This document shows, one piece after another, positions 15,743 to 24,500 of a DNA stretch of 64,000 nucleotides (position 1 is the first letter of the stretch; the number at the start of each line of letters is the position of its first letter). Under the pieces are notes generated by a model. That model worked only from the letters and a program-made list of their open reading frames with translations. It was not told the DNA's origin and made no database searches. The stretch covers positions 1 to 64,000 of the forward strand of contig NZ_LUTN01000004.1 in the NCBI RefSeq assembly GCF_002111595.1, in the 5' to 3' direction. The position numbers were made by a program, and so were the translations under genes. Source of the stretch: Lonsdalea britannica. Its GTDB lineage: Bacteria; Pseudomonadota; Gammaproteobacteria; Enterobacterales; Enterobacteriaceae.

Positions 15743-16579
15743 TTACTCAACATCCCTCATAAAACCATTATTGCAAAAATCAACATTGCGAGATAACCCT
15801 AAATATAAGACCACCTTCCAATGATTTACTCCATATGAATCTTTAAAATCATTTGACTGAGACAATAACAAAGATGATACATCTTGATATGCTCCTCTTC
15901 TTCTGTAAGCACGTCTCAAGCTTGCTCTCATTCTACAAATTTCTGAAGCTGATTTTCTTTTAAATCTAACTTTAAGGTTAAGGTTTGAAAAATGTCGTCC
16001 AAAAATCCCTGAGAAATAAATATTTCCAGCATGACCAACTGATGAAAAATTAATTTTTATTTTATTACCAACGGCGATAGAAATACCAATGAAATTTTCA
16101 CCCGGGAAAATATCATAGTATGGATGTATGAATATCCTTTGGTTATTACATAAAAATTTAGACTTCTTGTATATTGTATTGCAGACCGAGCATATCGGTA
16201 TTAAGTTTTTTGATAACACTGAAAACTCAGGGTAAGTTTCTTTAGGCAGATAATGGTCTAAAGTACTAGGCTCACTAATTCCGCAATATGGGCACTCATC
16301 AAAATCCGGCAAGTCTGGATTAAACAATCTCGCAGAGATAGCTTTAAATGATTTAGTTTTCACATTATAGGCATGTAAAATGGAATTACTTTGGTCGGCA
16401 GATAGTCCTATTGGTCGCAAGTTTTCTAAACTAAGTTTATTGGATTCATAGTTATCATAAGAATTTTTTATTCTAGATAGAATATTGCGAATAGGATTGG
16501 CATATTTATCAGTTTTATCCTCAACTATAAGATCAAGATTATTTTTATCGTCTTCGATTGGTAGAGGTATATTTCTCAT
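15743..16579 (-). CDS. ptuB: Septu-like HNH endonuclease (PtuB-like)
   Basis: 278 residues; ATG 16579 directly follows GGAGGGG. The nuclease core is DECPYCGISEPSTLDHYLPK followed by SKNLIPICSVCN: two CxxC pairs around D-H and N. The flanks are AT-rich and helical. It starts ten bases after the stop of the ATPase gene, which makes a two-gene operon. An ABC-type ATPase plus HNH nuclease is the composition of Septu defence, in which PtuA senses or assembles and PtuB cleaves nucleic acid. The assignment to Septu rather than another ATPase-HNH pair rests on gene content and size. Confidence 0.7.
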   Translation of the reverse strand: MRNIPLPIEDDKNNLDLIVEDKTDKYANPIRNILSRIKNSYDNYESNKLSLENLRPIGLSADQSNSILHAYNVKTKSFKAISARLFNPDLPDFDECPYCGISEPSTLDHYLPKETYPEFSVLSKNLIPICSVCNTIYKKSKFLCNNQRIFIHPYYDIFPGENFIGISIAVGNKIKINFSSVGHAGNIYFSGIFGRHFSNLNLKVRFKRKSASEICRMRASLRRAYRRRGAYQDVSSLLLSQSNDFKDSYGVNHWKVVLYLGLSRNVDFCNNGFMRDVE

Positions 16580-16589
16580 AACCCCTCCA

Positions 16590-18074
16590 TTAATTTAAGT
16601 TTGTAAGAAATGATTTTGCAGTCATCCCTAGCTTTTTGCCAAAGATTATTTCAATATCTTTTAGTGTATATCCTTCCGAAGAAAACCTTGATAGGATTGA
16701 ATAAAAATTAGACTCTTCAAAAGAAACATTAAAAACATCTTCAGTTAATGTGGATATTTCTTCGCCAAACGATTCTTTTTTCAGTTTCCCAACCTTAGGC
16801 TTAAGACAATTTCCTCTTAAAACTTGAACAAATTTTGATGGCGTTTCCTGTAAAATCACCGGGGAGTGGGTTGCTATGATAGAATATGAGTTGAAATTAG
16901 TTAAAATAGATCTAATTGAATGCATAAATGAAGCAATAAGAGATGGATGAAGATGAGTTTCTGGTTCATCAATAATCACCAAAGAATTGTCTTTTATATG
17001 TTCAAATATATTTGCTAATATTGATAGAACAATTTTTTGACCCGAACTAAGCCTATCAAACTTCTCTAGTAAAACATTTTGATCCAATTCAGAAAACGAT
17101 TGATCGGAAACAATAGGCTTTATGCACTCATTCCATTGTTCAATTCTTTTTTCAGCGATAATTTTTTCATAAGCAACTTTGAACTCATTGGTAATCTCAG
17201 AGATATTTTTCAGCCTATACTCAGTTGAATTTTCTATTCTCTCTCTAAGACCACAGTATTTATAGCCAAATATATGTCCTTGCTCTTCAATCTCTTTTTG
17301 CTCAGCTTCATTTTTACCCGGAATTTCAAAATTATCGAAGGCAGAATAAGATACAACCACTACATTCCCAAAATCAGGTTTTGTTTTATTGAACCTCTTT
17401 TCCCTAGCTCTTATAAGCTCACTTTTATCATCAAAACCGTAGCCTGAAATTGTGCGTGCTATATCAGAAAGAAGTTGTGTTTTACCTGTGCCATTTCTGC
17501 CTATGATTACATTTATATTAGATGGTATAATACTTTTGCTCTGTTTCTGAAAAGAAAAATTCAGATTATAGGGAGTCGAAAAGCCTTTTAATGTGGTTGA
17601 AAAATCAAACACATGGCAATTTTCATCATTAGTTTCCACTTGCCTACTAAAAATTTTCTTAGCAAATTCTAATGCCTGTTCTGCGGGACTGAAGCGAACT
17701 GCGGAAGTTTTGAATTGTGATAGTTCATTAAATGCATCAAAAATAATTCTGTCATAAGCACAATCATTCAACGATTCAAGAATCAGTTTTTCATATTCAA
17801 GACCTAAGTCTCTAATATTAAGGTAATATTGTTTACTTTGCCCAAGCGAACAAAAATTATCAGGGAGTTTATCACATCCATTATCAAACAGTACACGTCC
17901 AATCTCTAAAGAACTATCTATAATTTTCAACTCACCAATTGGCACTAATTTATCGTTATAAAAGAATGACAACAAGAAAGTAGACTTATAGGAGTAATCA
18001 TCCCAATCAGTGGCTTGCAATAATATATAACTCTCTAAATTTATTTTATTCTTTTCATTAAGAAATATTTTCAT
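16590..18074 (-). CDS. ptuA: Septu-like ABC-type ATPase (PtuA-like)
   Basis: 494 residues; ATG 18074 preceded by AGGAACAGG. Motifs: Walker A GRNGTGKT (192-199), ABC signature LSSGQK (342-347), Walker B LVIIDEPETHLHP (365-377) and H-loop ATHSP (401-405). The arrangement fits an OLD/RecF-like ATPase, and the 160 residues before Walker A are a distinct N-domain. It forms an operon with the HNH gene. Codon use is markedly AT-rich against the core genes on either side, which indicates transfer. It is predicted to be anti-phage, by family knowledge. Confidence 0.7.
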   Translation of the reverse strand: MKIFLNEKNKINLESYILLQATDWDDYSYKSTFLLSFFYNDKLVPIGELKIIDSSLEIGRVLFDNGCDKLPDNFCSLGQSKQYYLNIRDLGLEYEKLILESLNDCAYDRIIFDAFNELSQFKTSAVRFSPAEQALEFAKKIFSRQVETNDENCHVFDFSTTLKGFSTPYNLNFSFQKQSKSIIPSNINVIIGRNGTGKTQLLSDIARTISGYGFDDKSELIRAREKRFNKTKPDFGNVVVVSYSAFDNFEIPGKNEAEQKEIEEQGHIFGYKYCGLRERIENSTEYRLKNISEITNEFKVAYEKIIAEKRIEQWNECIKPIVSDQSFSELDQNVLLEKFDRLSSGQKIVLSILANIFEHIKDNSLVIIDEPETHLHPSLIASFMHSIRSILTNFNSYSIIATHSPVILQETPSKFVQVLRGNCLKPKVGKLKKESFGEEISTLTEDVFNVSFEESNFYSILSRFSSEGYTLKDIEIIFGKKLGMTAKSFLTNLN

Positions 18075-18142
18075 ATAAAAACCTGTTCCTATTTAGGATA
18101 TTTAAGTATATTAATCAATTGAGTTAAAAATACATTGATTAA

Positions 18143-19443
18143 CTATTTATTTTCAACAACCGTTTTAGTCAAGCTATCCAAATAATCCGCCCACACCTGC
18201 AACCACTTCCGACACTCAGCATCATATTTATACAGATTATAAATCCCTTCCACACCACCGCGCGTATGTCCCAGTACAGCCTCGGCAACTTCATTCGGAC
18301 ACTGTAAACGTGATAATCCAGTGCGCACTGTACGACGCAGATCGTGAGGCGTCCAATGAGGTATATCAAGCATTTGACCGCTTTCACGTAAACGCCATGA
18401 GTTTTCAGTCAGGTACTTCTGCTGGATAGCTTTTTAGTCGCCTGCGAAGGAAACAGATATTTATCGGAGGTGAGGCGTAGAACTTTGAGAAAGTCGATCG
18501 CTTGATCGGATAACTGAACGTAGCGCTCTACCCCGGTCTTGGTTTCGCGCAGATGAATGGTGCCTTTTTCAAGATCAACATCATCCCAGGCCATGTTGCA
18601 GACTTCACCTGTTCGGCATCCTGTCCAGAGTGTCAGCCGCAGCACGTTTTTAATCGTTGGCGTATAAGCCGAACCCGGAAGCCACTTAAGAAACTTTCCA
18701 AGCTCGACCTCGCTCAGTACCCGTGTCCCACGACCATTTGTGAGCTTGATTCTGGTCTGTCGTAAGCTGGATTTTGCTAACAACGCCGGATTCGCAAAAC
18801 TGTCATCAAAACGACCAAGACCAATAGCAAACTCATAAGCGAGTGAAAGTTCCCTCAGAACATTACCAGCCTGTACGGTTGCGCCTCGGGCTACAATACC
18901 ATTAATTAAATTGATGACATCCTGCCGCGTAATCTCAGCAGCATTTCGTGTTCCTAAGCTTTTAACAGCGTCACCATAGAGAGTACGACGAACCTCGGCC
19001 TGCCCTTTCGGCTTTCTGGCACCGGGAATGATTTTTCCGTCCTTCGTTTTTCGATCCTCAATACGTTCGGTAAGATACAGTTCAACTAGTCCCTGTACGG
19101 TCAATTCAGGGATCTTAGCCTGTTCAGCTTCAATCGCACGGTGGAGCTTATCTTGCTTAAGCTCTGACGCAGGGCACCGTCCTTCCTGTCGGAGGAGCTT
19201 TAATTCGTGGAGTTTAAGACGTGCAGCGGCGAGAGAAGTCTGCGGGAAGTTACCAATTTTAACCTGAGCAAGCTTGCCAGTCAGAGGACTTGTGTAACGG
19301 TAGAAAAAAGACTTAACCCCAGTTGCACCACAGGAGACACGTAAGCCTCGATTTTCGCCTACATCAGCCTTATCTTTATCGCCTGGCTTCATCATTTCTA
19401 CCGCTTTAAACGAAAGTGGCTTTCCCTCTTGTTTTCCTGCCAT
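18143..19443 (-). CDS. P4-type tyrosine integrase, frame broken once
   Basis: About 433 residues from ATG 19443 when one base is restored at the T run 18431-18435 (A run on the coding strand, SQATKK then AIQQKYL). The N-terminus (GLRVSCGATGVKSFFYRYTS) is the DUF4102-type arm-binding domain. The catalytic core has Arg in WTGCRTGEV, HxxR in PHDLRR, His in LGHTRGG and a Tyr in EGIYNLYKY. These integrases insert islands into tRNA or other conserved genes. It faces away from mutS, 217 bp from its start. The loss of one base from a six-base run is probably a sequence error. Confidence 0.85.
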
Positions 19444-19548
19444 AAAGACTCCGTTATCATGCACCTTATGCAGTCATGAACATAAATGTAGGTTTCGCTG
19501 TATGTGCCCATATTTTACCAAGCTATAGGTTGGCAAGCTACACTTTAA

Positions 19549-19566
19549 CCTACATTTAAATGTAGG
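19549..19566. promoter_or_regulatory. Perfect 18-bp palindrome between integrase and mutS
   Basis: CCTACATTTAAATGTAGG is its own reverse complement. A related half-copy, ATAAATGTAGG, lies near 19482-19492. The pair sits between the divergent integrase and mutS starts, so it may be an arm-type integrase site, an integrase operator or part of attR. It could also act on mutS transcription. Confidence 0.5.
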
Positions 19567-19660
19567 ATTTCATGATATCCGATGAGACAACGTGAAACCT
19601 AATGATAATCATAAAAAACACTAACTCATTAAAAATTAAGAGAATGGACATCACAAGCCG

Positions 19661-22217
19661 ATGAGTACAATGAAAAATCTAGACTCGCACACCCCAATGA
19701 TGCAGCAGTACCTGAGGCTGAAAGCAGAACATCCGGAAATCCTGCTGTTCTACCGCATGGGCGATTTTTACGAGCTGTTCTACGATGACGCCAAGCGGGC
19801 ATCGCAGCTGCTGGATATTTCATTAACCAAACGCGGTGCCTCTGCGGGAGAGCTATCCCGATGGCGGGCGTTCCCCATCATGCGGTGGAAAACTATCTGG
19901 CCCGGCTGGTACAGCTGGGCGAGTCCGTCGCCATCTGCGAACAGATTGGCGATCCTGCGTTAAGTAAAGGGCCGGTAGAGCGCAAAGTCGTGCGCATCGT
20001 GACGCCGGGCACGATTAGCGACGAGGCGCTGCTTGAGGAGCGTCAGGACAATTTGCTGGCGGCTATCTGGCAAGACGGTCGCGGATTTGGCTATGCCACG
20101 CTGGACATCAGTTCAGGACGTTTCCGACTGGCGGAACCCGCCGATCCTGAAAGCATGGCCGCCGAAATCCAGCGCACTAATCCGGCCGAATTGCTCTATC
20201 CCGAGACGTTCGAGCTGATGTCGCTGATTGAGCATCGCAACGGTCTGCGCCGCCGCCCCCTGTGGGAGTTTGAACTGGATACAGCCCGCCAGCAGCTTAA
20301 TCTACAGTTCGGTACGCGCGACCTGACGGGTTTTGGCGTCGAACAGGCCAAGCTCGGACTGCGGGCCGCCGGATGTTTGCTGCAATATGCCAAAGATACG
20401 CAGCGCACTTCCCTGCCCCACATTCGCGGCATCACGATGGAACGCCAGCAGGACGGCATCATCATGGATGCGGCGACGCGACGTAATCTGGAGCTGACGC
20501 AAAACCTGTCCGGGGGCCCGAAAATACGTTAGCGGCCGTACTGGACTGTACCGTGACGCCGATGGGCAGCCGAATGCTGAAACGCTGGGTGCACATGCCG
20601 AGTCGTCACATTCAGACGTTAACGCAGCGTCAGGAGGCCATCGGCGCACTGCAAGATCTGGCCCTCGAATTACAGCCTTTCCTGCGTCAGGTCGGCGATT
20701 TAGAGCGTATTCTGGCGCGGCTGGCGCTGCGCACGGCGCGTCCGCGCGATCTGGCGAGAATGCGCCATGCTTTCCATCAGCTGCCGGACATTCATGCCCT
20801 GCTGTCTTCTGTCAACGCCGATGCGGTTCAGCGGCTTGCCAGCCAGATAGGCCAGTTCGACGAGCTGCGCGATCTGCTGGAACGCGCGGTAGTGGAAGCA
20901 CCGCCGGTTCTGGTGCGGGACGGCGGCGTTATCGCCACCGGCTACCATGAAGAGCTGGACGAATGGCGCAGCCTTGCCGCAGGCGCCACCGACTATCTGG
21001 ACAAACTAGAAATCCGGGAACGCGAAAAGCTTGGCATTGATACGCTGAAAGTCGGTTTCAACGGCGTACACGGCTATTTCATTCAGGTGAGCCGCGGACA
21101 GAGTCATCTGGTGCCGATGCACTACGTGCGTCGCCAAACGCTGAAAAATGCCGAACGCTACATCATCCCAGAGCTGAAAGAGTACGAAGACAAGGTTCTC
21201 ACCTCTAAAGGCAAGGCGCTGGCGCTGGAGAAGGCGCTTTATGATCAGTTGTTCGACCTGTTGCTTCCTCATCTGGCCGAGCTGCAACAAAGCGCCAGCG
21301 CGCTGGCGGAACTGGACGTCCTGACCAACCTGGCGGAGCGCGCGGATACACTGAACTATGTCTGCCCGACGCTAAGCGATCGTCACGGCATCAAGATCGC
21401 TGGCGGTCGTCACCCCGTCGTAGAGCAGGTGCTTAGCGAGCCATTTATCGCCAACCCGCTGTCGCTGTCCCCGCAGCGCCGCCTGCTGATCATCACCGGT
21501 CCGAATATGGGCGGGAAAAGTACCTATATGCGTCAGGCCGCGCTTATTGTACTGATGGCCCATATCGGCAGCTATGTTCCGGCAGATCAGGCCGTCATTG
21601 GCCCGGTCGATCGCATCTTCACCCGCGTCGGCGCGGCGGACGATTTGGCATCCGGTCGCTCCACCTTCATGGTGGAAATGACCGAGACCGCCAATATTCT
21701 GCATAACGCGACGGAACAAAGTCTGGTGCTGATGGACGAGATTGGCCGAGGCACGTCGACCTATGACGGCCTGTCGCTGGCGTGGTCATGCGCAGAAACG
21801 CTGGCAAACAAGATCAAGGCCATGACGCTGTTCGCCACCCACTACTTCGAGCTGACTAATCTGCCGGAGAAAATGGAAGGCGTCGTCAATGTCCATCTGG
21901 ATGCTCTGGAGCACGGCGATACCATCGCCTTTATGCATAGCGTGCAGGATGGGGCCGCCAGCAAGAGCTACGGTCTGGCCGTAGCAGCGCTGGCCGGCGT
22001 GCCGAAAGAGGTGATCAAACGCGCCCGCCAAAAGCTGAAAGAGTTGGAAACGCTGTCCAATAATGCTTCAAGCAGCCACATCGACGGGGCCCAGTTAATG
22101 TTGCTGGCTCCCGAAGAGCCGTCTGCCGCGATGGAAGCGCTGGAGACGCTCGACCCCGATATGCTGACTCCGCGTCAGGCGCTTGACTGGCTTTATCAGC
22201 TGAAAAAGATGCTCTGA
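19661..22217 (+). CDS. mutS: DNA mismatch repair protein MutS, frame broken twice
   Basis: With two single bases restored the gene encodes 852 residues, matching E. coli MutS (853) from end to end. The mismatch-binding motif is at the N-terminus ([13 protein letters not shown]). The ATPase has Walker [11 protein letters not shown] and the [16 protein letters not shown] block. MutS recognises mispairs and small loops and recruits MutL. Frame breaks are at about 19852 (GAGCTATCCC, expected GAGCCTATCCC) and about 20515 (GGGGGCCCG, one base short). Both are single-base losses at short G/C runs and look like sequence errors; true loss would make a mutator. The start ATG 19661 agrees with the family. 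Confidence 0.93.
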
Positions 22218-22470
22218 GTCGATAGCAAACTCTCATACGGTCGTCGCAAGGCGGCCGTGACTTGCCTCTCTTCGCCAACATCGCCCGTGACTCGTTATCT
22301 CCCCATTTCCATACCTGTCCCGTTAGAACAGAGATCGGCAAACCGCTTGGGTATTAATCATTCAGAGGCGCGTAAACCCGTAGGTGCGGGAGACCGAGAA
22401 ATAGGGAAACCGTTGAGCGCGAAAAGAGAGGGAATCTCAGCGTAGAGCGAAGCCAACAACAGGCTTGAAG

Positions 22471-22594
22471 GTCAGAGAGTCAGAGAGTCAGAGAGTCAGA
22501 GAGTCAGAGAGTCAGAGAGTCAGAGAGTCAGAGAGTCAGAGAGTCAGAGAGTCAGAGAGTCAGAGAGTCAGAGAGTCAGAGAGTCAGAGAGTCA
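22471..22594. repeat. 15.5 tandem copies of GTCAGAGA
   Basis: An uninterrupted 8-bp tandem repeat: 15 complete GTCAGAGA units (22471-22590) plus GTCA. All copies are identical, which implies recent expansion or active slippage. It lies 254 bp after mutS and is not inside a supported gene, so phase variation of a protein is unlikely. Copy number may also be an assembly estimate. Confidence 0.95.
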
Positions 22595-22659
22595 TTATCC
22601 CACTCGCCGTGGCTTACCGCTATCTGCATGGGGACATACTTGCCTTAAGCCTGCAATGC

Positions 22660-22698
22660 CTCAACGGCTCAACGGCTCAACGGCTCAACGGCTCAACG
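22660..22698. repeat. Tandem CTCAACGG repeat, nearly five copies
   Basis: Four complete CTCAACGG units (22660-22691) followed by CTCAACG. It is a second 8-bp microsatellite, 65 bp after the first and of unrelated sequence, immediately downstream of the NlpE-like gene. Confidence 0.9.
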
Positions 22699-22704
22699 CT
22701 GATT

Positions 22705-23100
22705 TTACGCGGGGTTTACGGCAAACAGGTGGTATTGCTGGGAAGAAAGCAGCGGACGTCCCCGCTCATCCAGTACCGTCAAATCGTTATTTTTAGCCAA
22801 AAAGTAACGTTTGCCGCCGTGAGTATTCGTGAGCACCAGTTTATCCGCGGTGCGCAGCCATTGACCTTTTTCCCATTGCCGCTGGAAATGCCCTTCGCCG
22901 TCAATGCTATGCGTATTTAAAACGAAGCTGCCGTCGGCGTCGAGATACAGCGCAATATTTCTGCTATCGGGCAACGTGCCACGGTAATGCTGCGCCATCG
23001 GCTGCAGTGACTCAGACTGAACGACTGTATACGAATGACAGCCGATGAGTCCCGACAGACCGAACATCAAAACACCACTGATGATCAGCTTATGCATCAT
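22705..23100 (-). CDS. Short NlpE-like outer-membrane lipoprotein
   Basis: 131 residues from ATG 23100 (or 23097). The lipoprotein signal ends in the lipobox LIGC. The mature part follows the N-terminal domain of NlpE: YRGTLPDSRNIALYLDADGS, then GQWLRTADKLVLTNTHGGKRY. E. coli NlpE (about 236 residues) activates the Cpx envelope-stress system, and nlpE lies next to yaeQ there, as here. This version lacks the C-terminal OB domain, and where NlpE has a CxxC motif after YRGTLP it has DSRN. The function may therefore differ, and the Cpx link is uncertain. Confidence 0.6.
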   Translation of the reverse strand: MMHKLIISGVLMFGLSGLIGCHSYTVVQSESLQPMAQHYRGTLPDSRNIALYLDADGSFVLNTHSIDGEGHFQRQWEKGQWLRTADKLVLTNTHGGKRYFLAKNNDLTVLDERGRPLLSSQQYHLFAVNPA

Positions 23101-23241
23101 AATCTCCCTACTTTTCTGCGCGTTATGCCCTACGTTCAAGGTCTGTGTCGCGTGAATTCCACGTGAAGTCGGCACTCTGCACTGCCACCCGCTCCGCGCA
23201 GAAATGAAGGGACGGATGGCCTGATTGAATAGCGATCATCC

Positions 23242-23790
23242 CTATTGCCGCGCGATTTGCCAGTCATCAAAAACGACTTCCAGATGATTCTGGTCGTCTG
23301 ACAACCAGATGGTGCCTTCCTGCAATGTGGCCTGCAAAGACATGTTGCGGCGGACTAATGTGGTCAGTTGCATCAGCTGTTTATCATCCAGAAAACGTAC
23401 CGTCAGATGGGAGAGCTGCGCCGCTTTATCCGCCATCGTCTGCCACCAGACTCGAGCCGCACGCTCGTTGTAGGCATACAGCACGACCTCACGCGACAAG
23501 CTGCACGCTTTCTTTAAGCGCTTCTCGTCCGGCAATCCCAGTTCGATCCATTGTTCAATCTGCTGATCGTCACTGTGTCGCCAGATTTCGGGCTCGTTGT
23601 CCGCACACAGACCTTTCGTAAAGCGCAGTGTCTCGTCGGCGTGGCAAATCCATGCCAGCAGCCGCAGCATCATCCGCTGATCGGTTTCGGACGGATGCTG
23701 CGCTATCGTCAGCGTCGCATCGTGGAAAAAATGGCGATCCATATCGGCAATATTCACTGCCGCTTTGTACACCGTTGCTTTTAACGCCAT
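23242..23790 (-). CDS. yaeQ: YaeQ family protein
   Basis: 182 residues, beginning MALKATVYKAAVNIADMDRH, the conserved start of YaeQ, and the same length as E. coli YaeQ. The family has a PD-(D/E)XK-like fold (PEIW...WIELGLPDEKRLKKA...VVLYAY holds the core). It was once linked to suppression of rfaH mutations, and its biochemical role is unknown. Its neighbours yaeP and rof, divergent from it, match the E. coli order. Confidence 0.93.
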   Translation of the reverse strand: MALKATVYKAAVNIADMDRHFFHDATLTIAQHPSETDQRMMLRLLAWICHADETLRFTKGLCADNEPEIWRHSDDQQIEQWIELGLPDEKRLKKACSLSREVVLYAYNERAARVWWQTMADKAAQLSHLTVRFLDDKQLMQLTTLVRRNMSLQATLQEGTIWLSDDQNHLEVVFDDWQIARQ

Positions 23791-24001
23791 GTTTCACCTC
23801 TTGGTTTGGGCCGACAGTGTACTGGAGAACCGCCACGCCTCACACCCCGGGTTTTATATGACGCCTAAGGCATAATACTGATAACCCGTAAATGCCTATG
23901 CTATAGTCGGCTGGCAGGATAGCGTTCATTTTCTTCGTAGGCTGATACCTCCGGTGACGTCAATATGAAGGCTACCAGGCTGAGCTCTAAGGGAGGGTAT
24001 A

Positions 24002-24202
24002 GTGCAACAATACGGTGAATTAGTACGTCGTCTCTATACAGAGATCGCCAGCGGTAACCTAGGTTATCTACCCGATGCACTGGGTTGTGTATTGAAAACC
24101 CTGGACCAAATTGCCCTAAATGGCGATTTGCCGTCCTCAGTCAGGGAACAGGCGGCCTATGCCGCCGCTAACTTATTGGTGAGCGATTATGTCAATGAGT
24201 AA
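24002..24202 (+). CDS. yaeP: YaeP family protein
   Basis: 66 residues from GTG 24002, preceded by a GGGAGG ribosome site. It matches UPF0253 YaeP over its full length ([20 protein letters not shown]). The role is unknown. Its 3' end overlaps the rof start by 14 bases, so the two are translated together. A sigma-70-like TATAGT lies near 23900. Confidence 0.92.
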   Translation: MQQYGELVRRLYTEIASGNLGYLPDALGCVLKTLDQIALNGDLPSSVREQAAYAAANLLVSDYVNE

Positions 24203-24449
24203 TGAATATCAACCCATCAATTGTGATGATTACGATAATCTTGAAGCCACCTGCCAACAGCACCTGACGTTGACGGTGGAATTACGTAACGGTGAAGTGG
24301 TGTCCGGGAAAGCCAGCGACATTATCTCTCGCAAGCACGTCGAATATCTGCTGCTTGATGATGCGGGCCACGTCAGGGAAGTTCGGCTTGACCATATCCT
24401 CAGCTTCAGTCATCCCGAAATAGGGAAAGTCGTGGTTAGCGAACCCTGA
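24189..24449 (+). CDS. rof: Rho-binding antiterminator Rof
   Basis: 86 residues from ATG 24189 (a second ATG at 24195 is possible). [20 protein letters not shown] and [20 protein letters not shown] are the Sm-like fold of Rof (YaeO). Rof binds the Rho primary RNA site and inhibits Rho-dependent termination. It is in an operon with yaeP and ends at a bidirectional terminator shared with tilS. Confidence 0.95.
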   Translation: MSMSNEYQPINCDDYDNLEATCQQHLTLTVELRNGEVVSGKASDIISRKHVEYLLLDDAGHVREVRLDHILSFSHPEIGKVVVSEP

Positions 24450-24469
24450 CCGCACTTCATATCGCCAAT

Positions 24470-24497
24470 TAAACGGACAACTGAGTTGTCCGTTTTC
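24470..24497. terminator. Bidirectional terminator between rof and tilS
   Basis: AACGGACAAC and GTTGTCCGTT form a perfect 10-bp stem with a TGA loop, with A- and T-rich flanks on both sides. It lies between the convergent rof and tilS stops. Confidence 0.85.
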
Positions 24498-24500
24498 ATA

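Larger units (their letters stand above)
22218..22704. other. Intergenic region with two microsatellite tracts
   Basis: 487 bp between mutS and the convergent NlpE-like gene. Besides the two 8-bp tandem repeats listed separately I see no gene. A frame that reads through the repeats is an effect of the 8-bp period. No clear mutS terminator is visible before the repeats. Confidence 0.5.

Noticed and set aside
22471..22594. Possible CRISPR-like array
   Set aside because: The 8-bp units are contiguous and have no spacers; this is a simple microsatellite and no cas gene is present.
22465..22920. Open frame with an octapeptide repeat (ESESQRVR) on the plus strand
   Set aside because: It is produced by the 8-bp DNA repeat, whose three-unit period is 24 bases, and then runs antisense into the NlpE-like gene. 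No family or ribosome site supports it.
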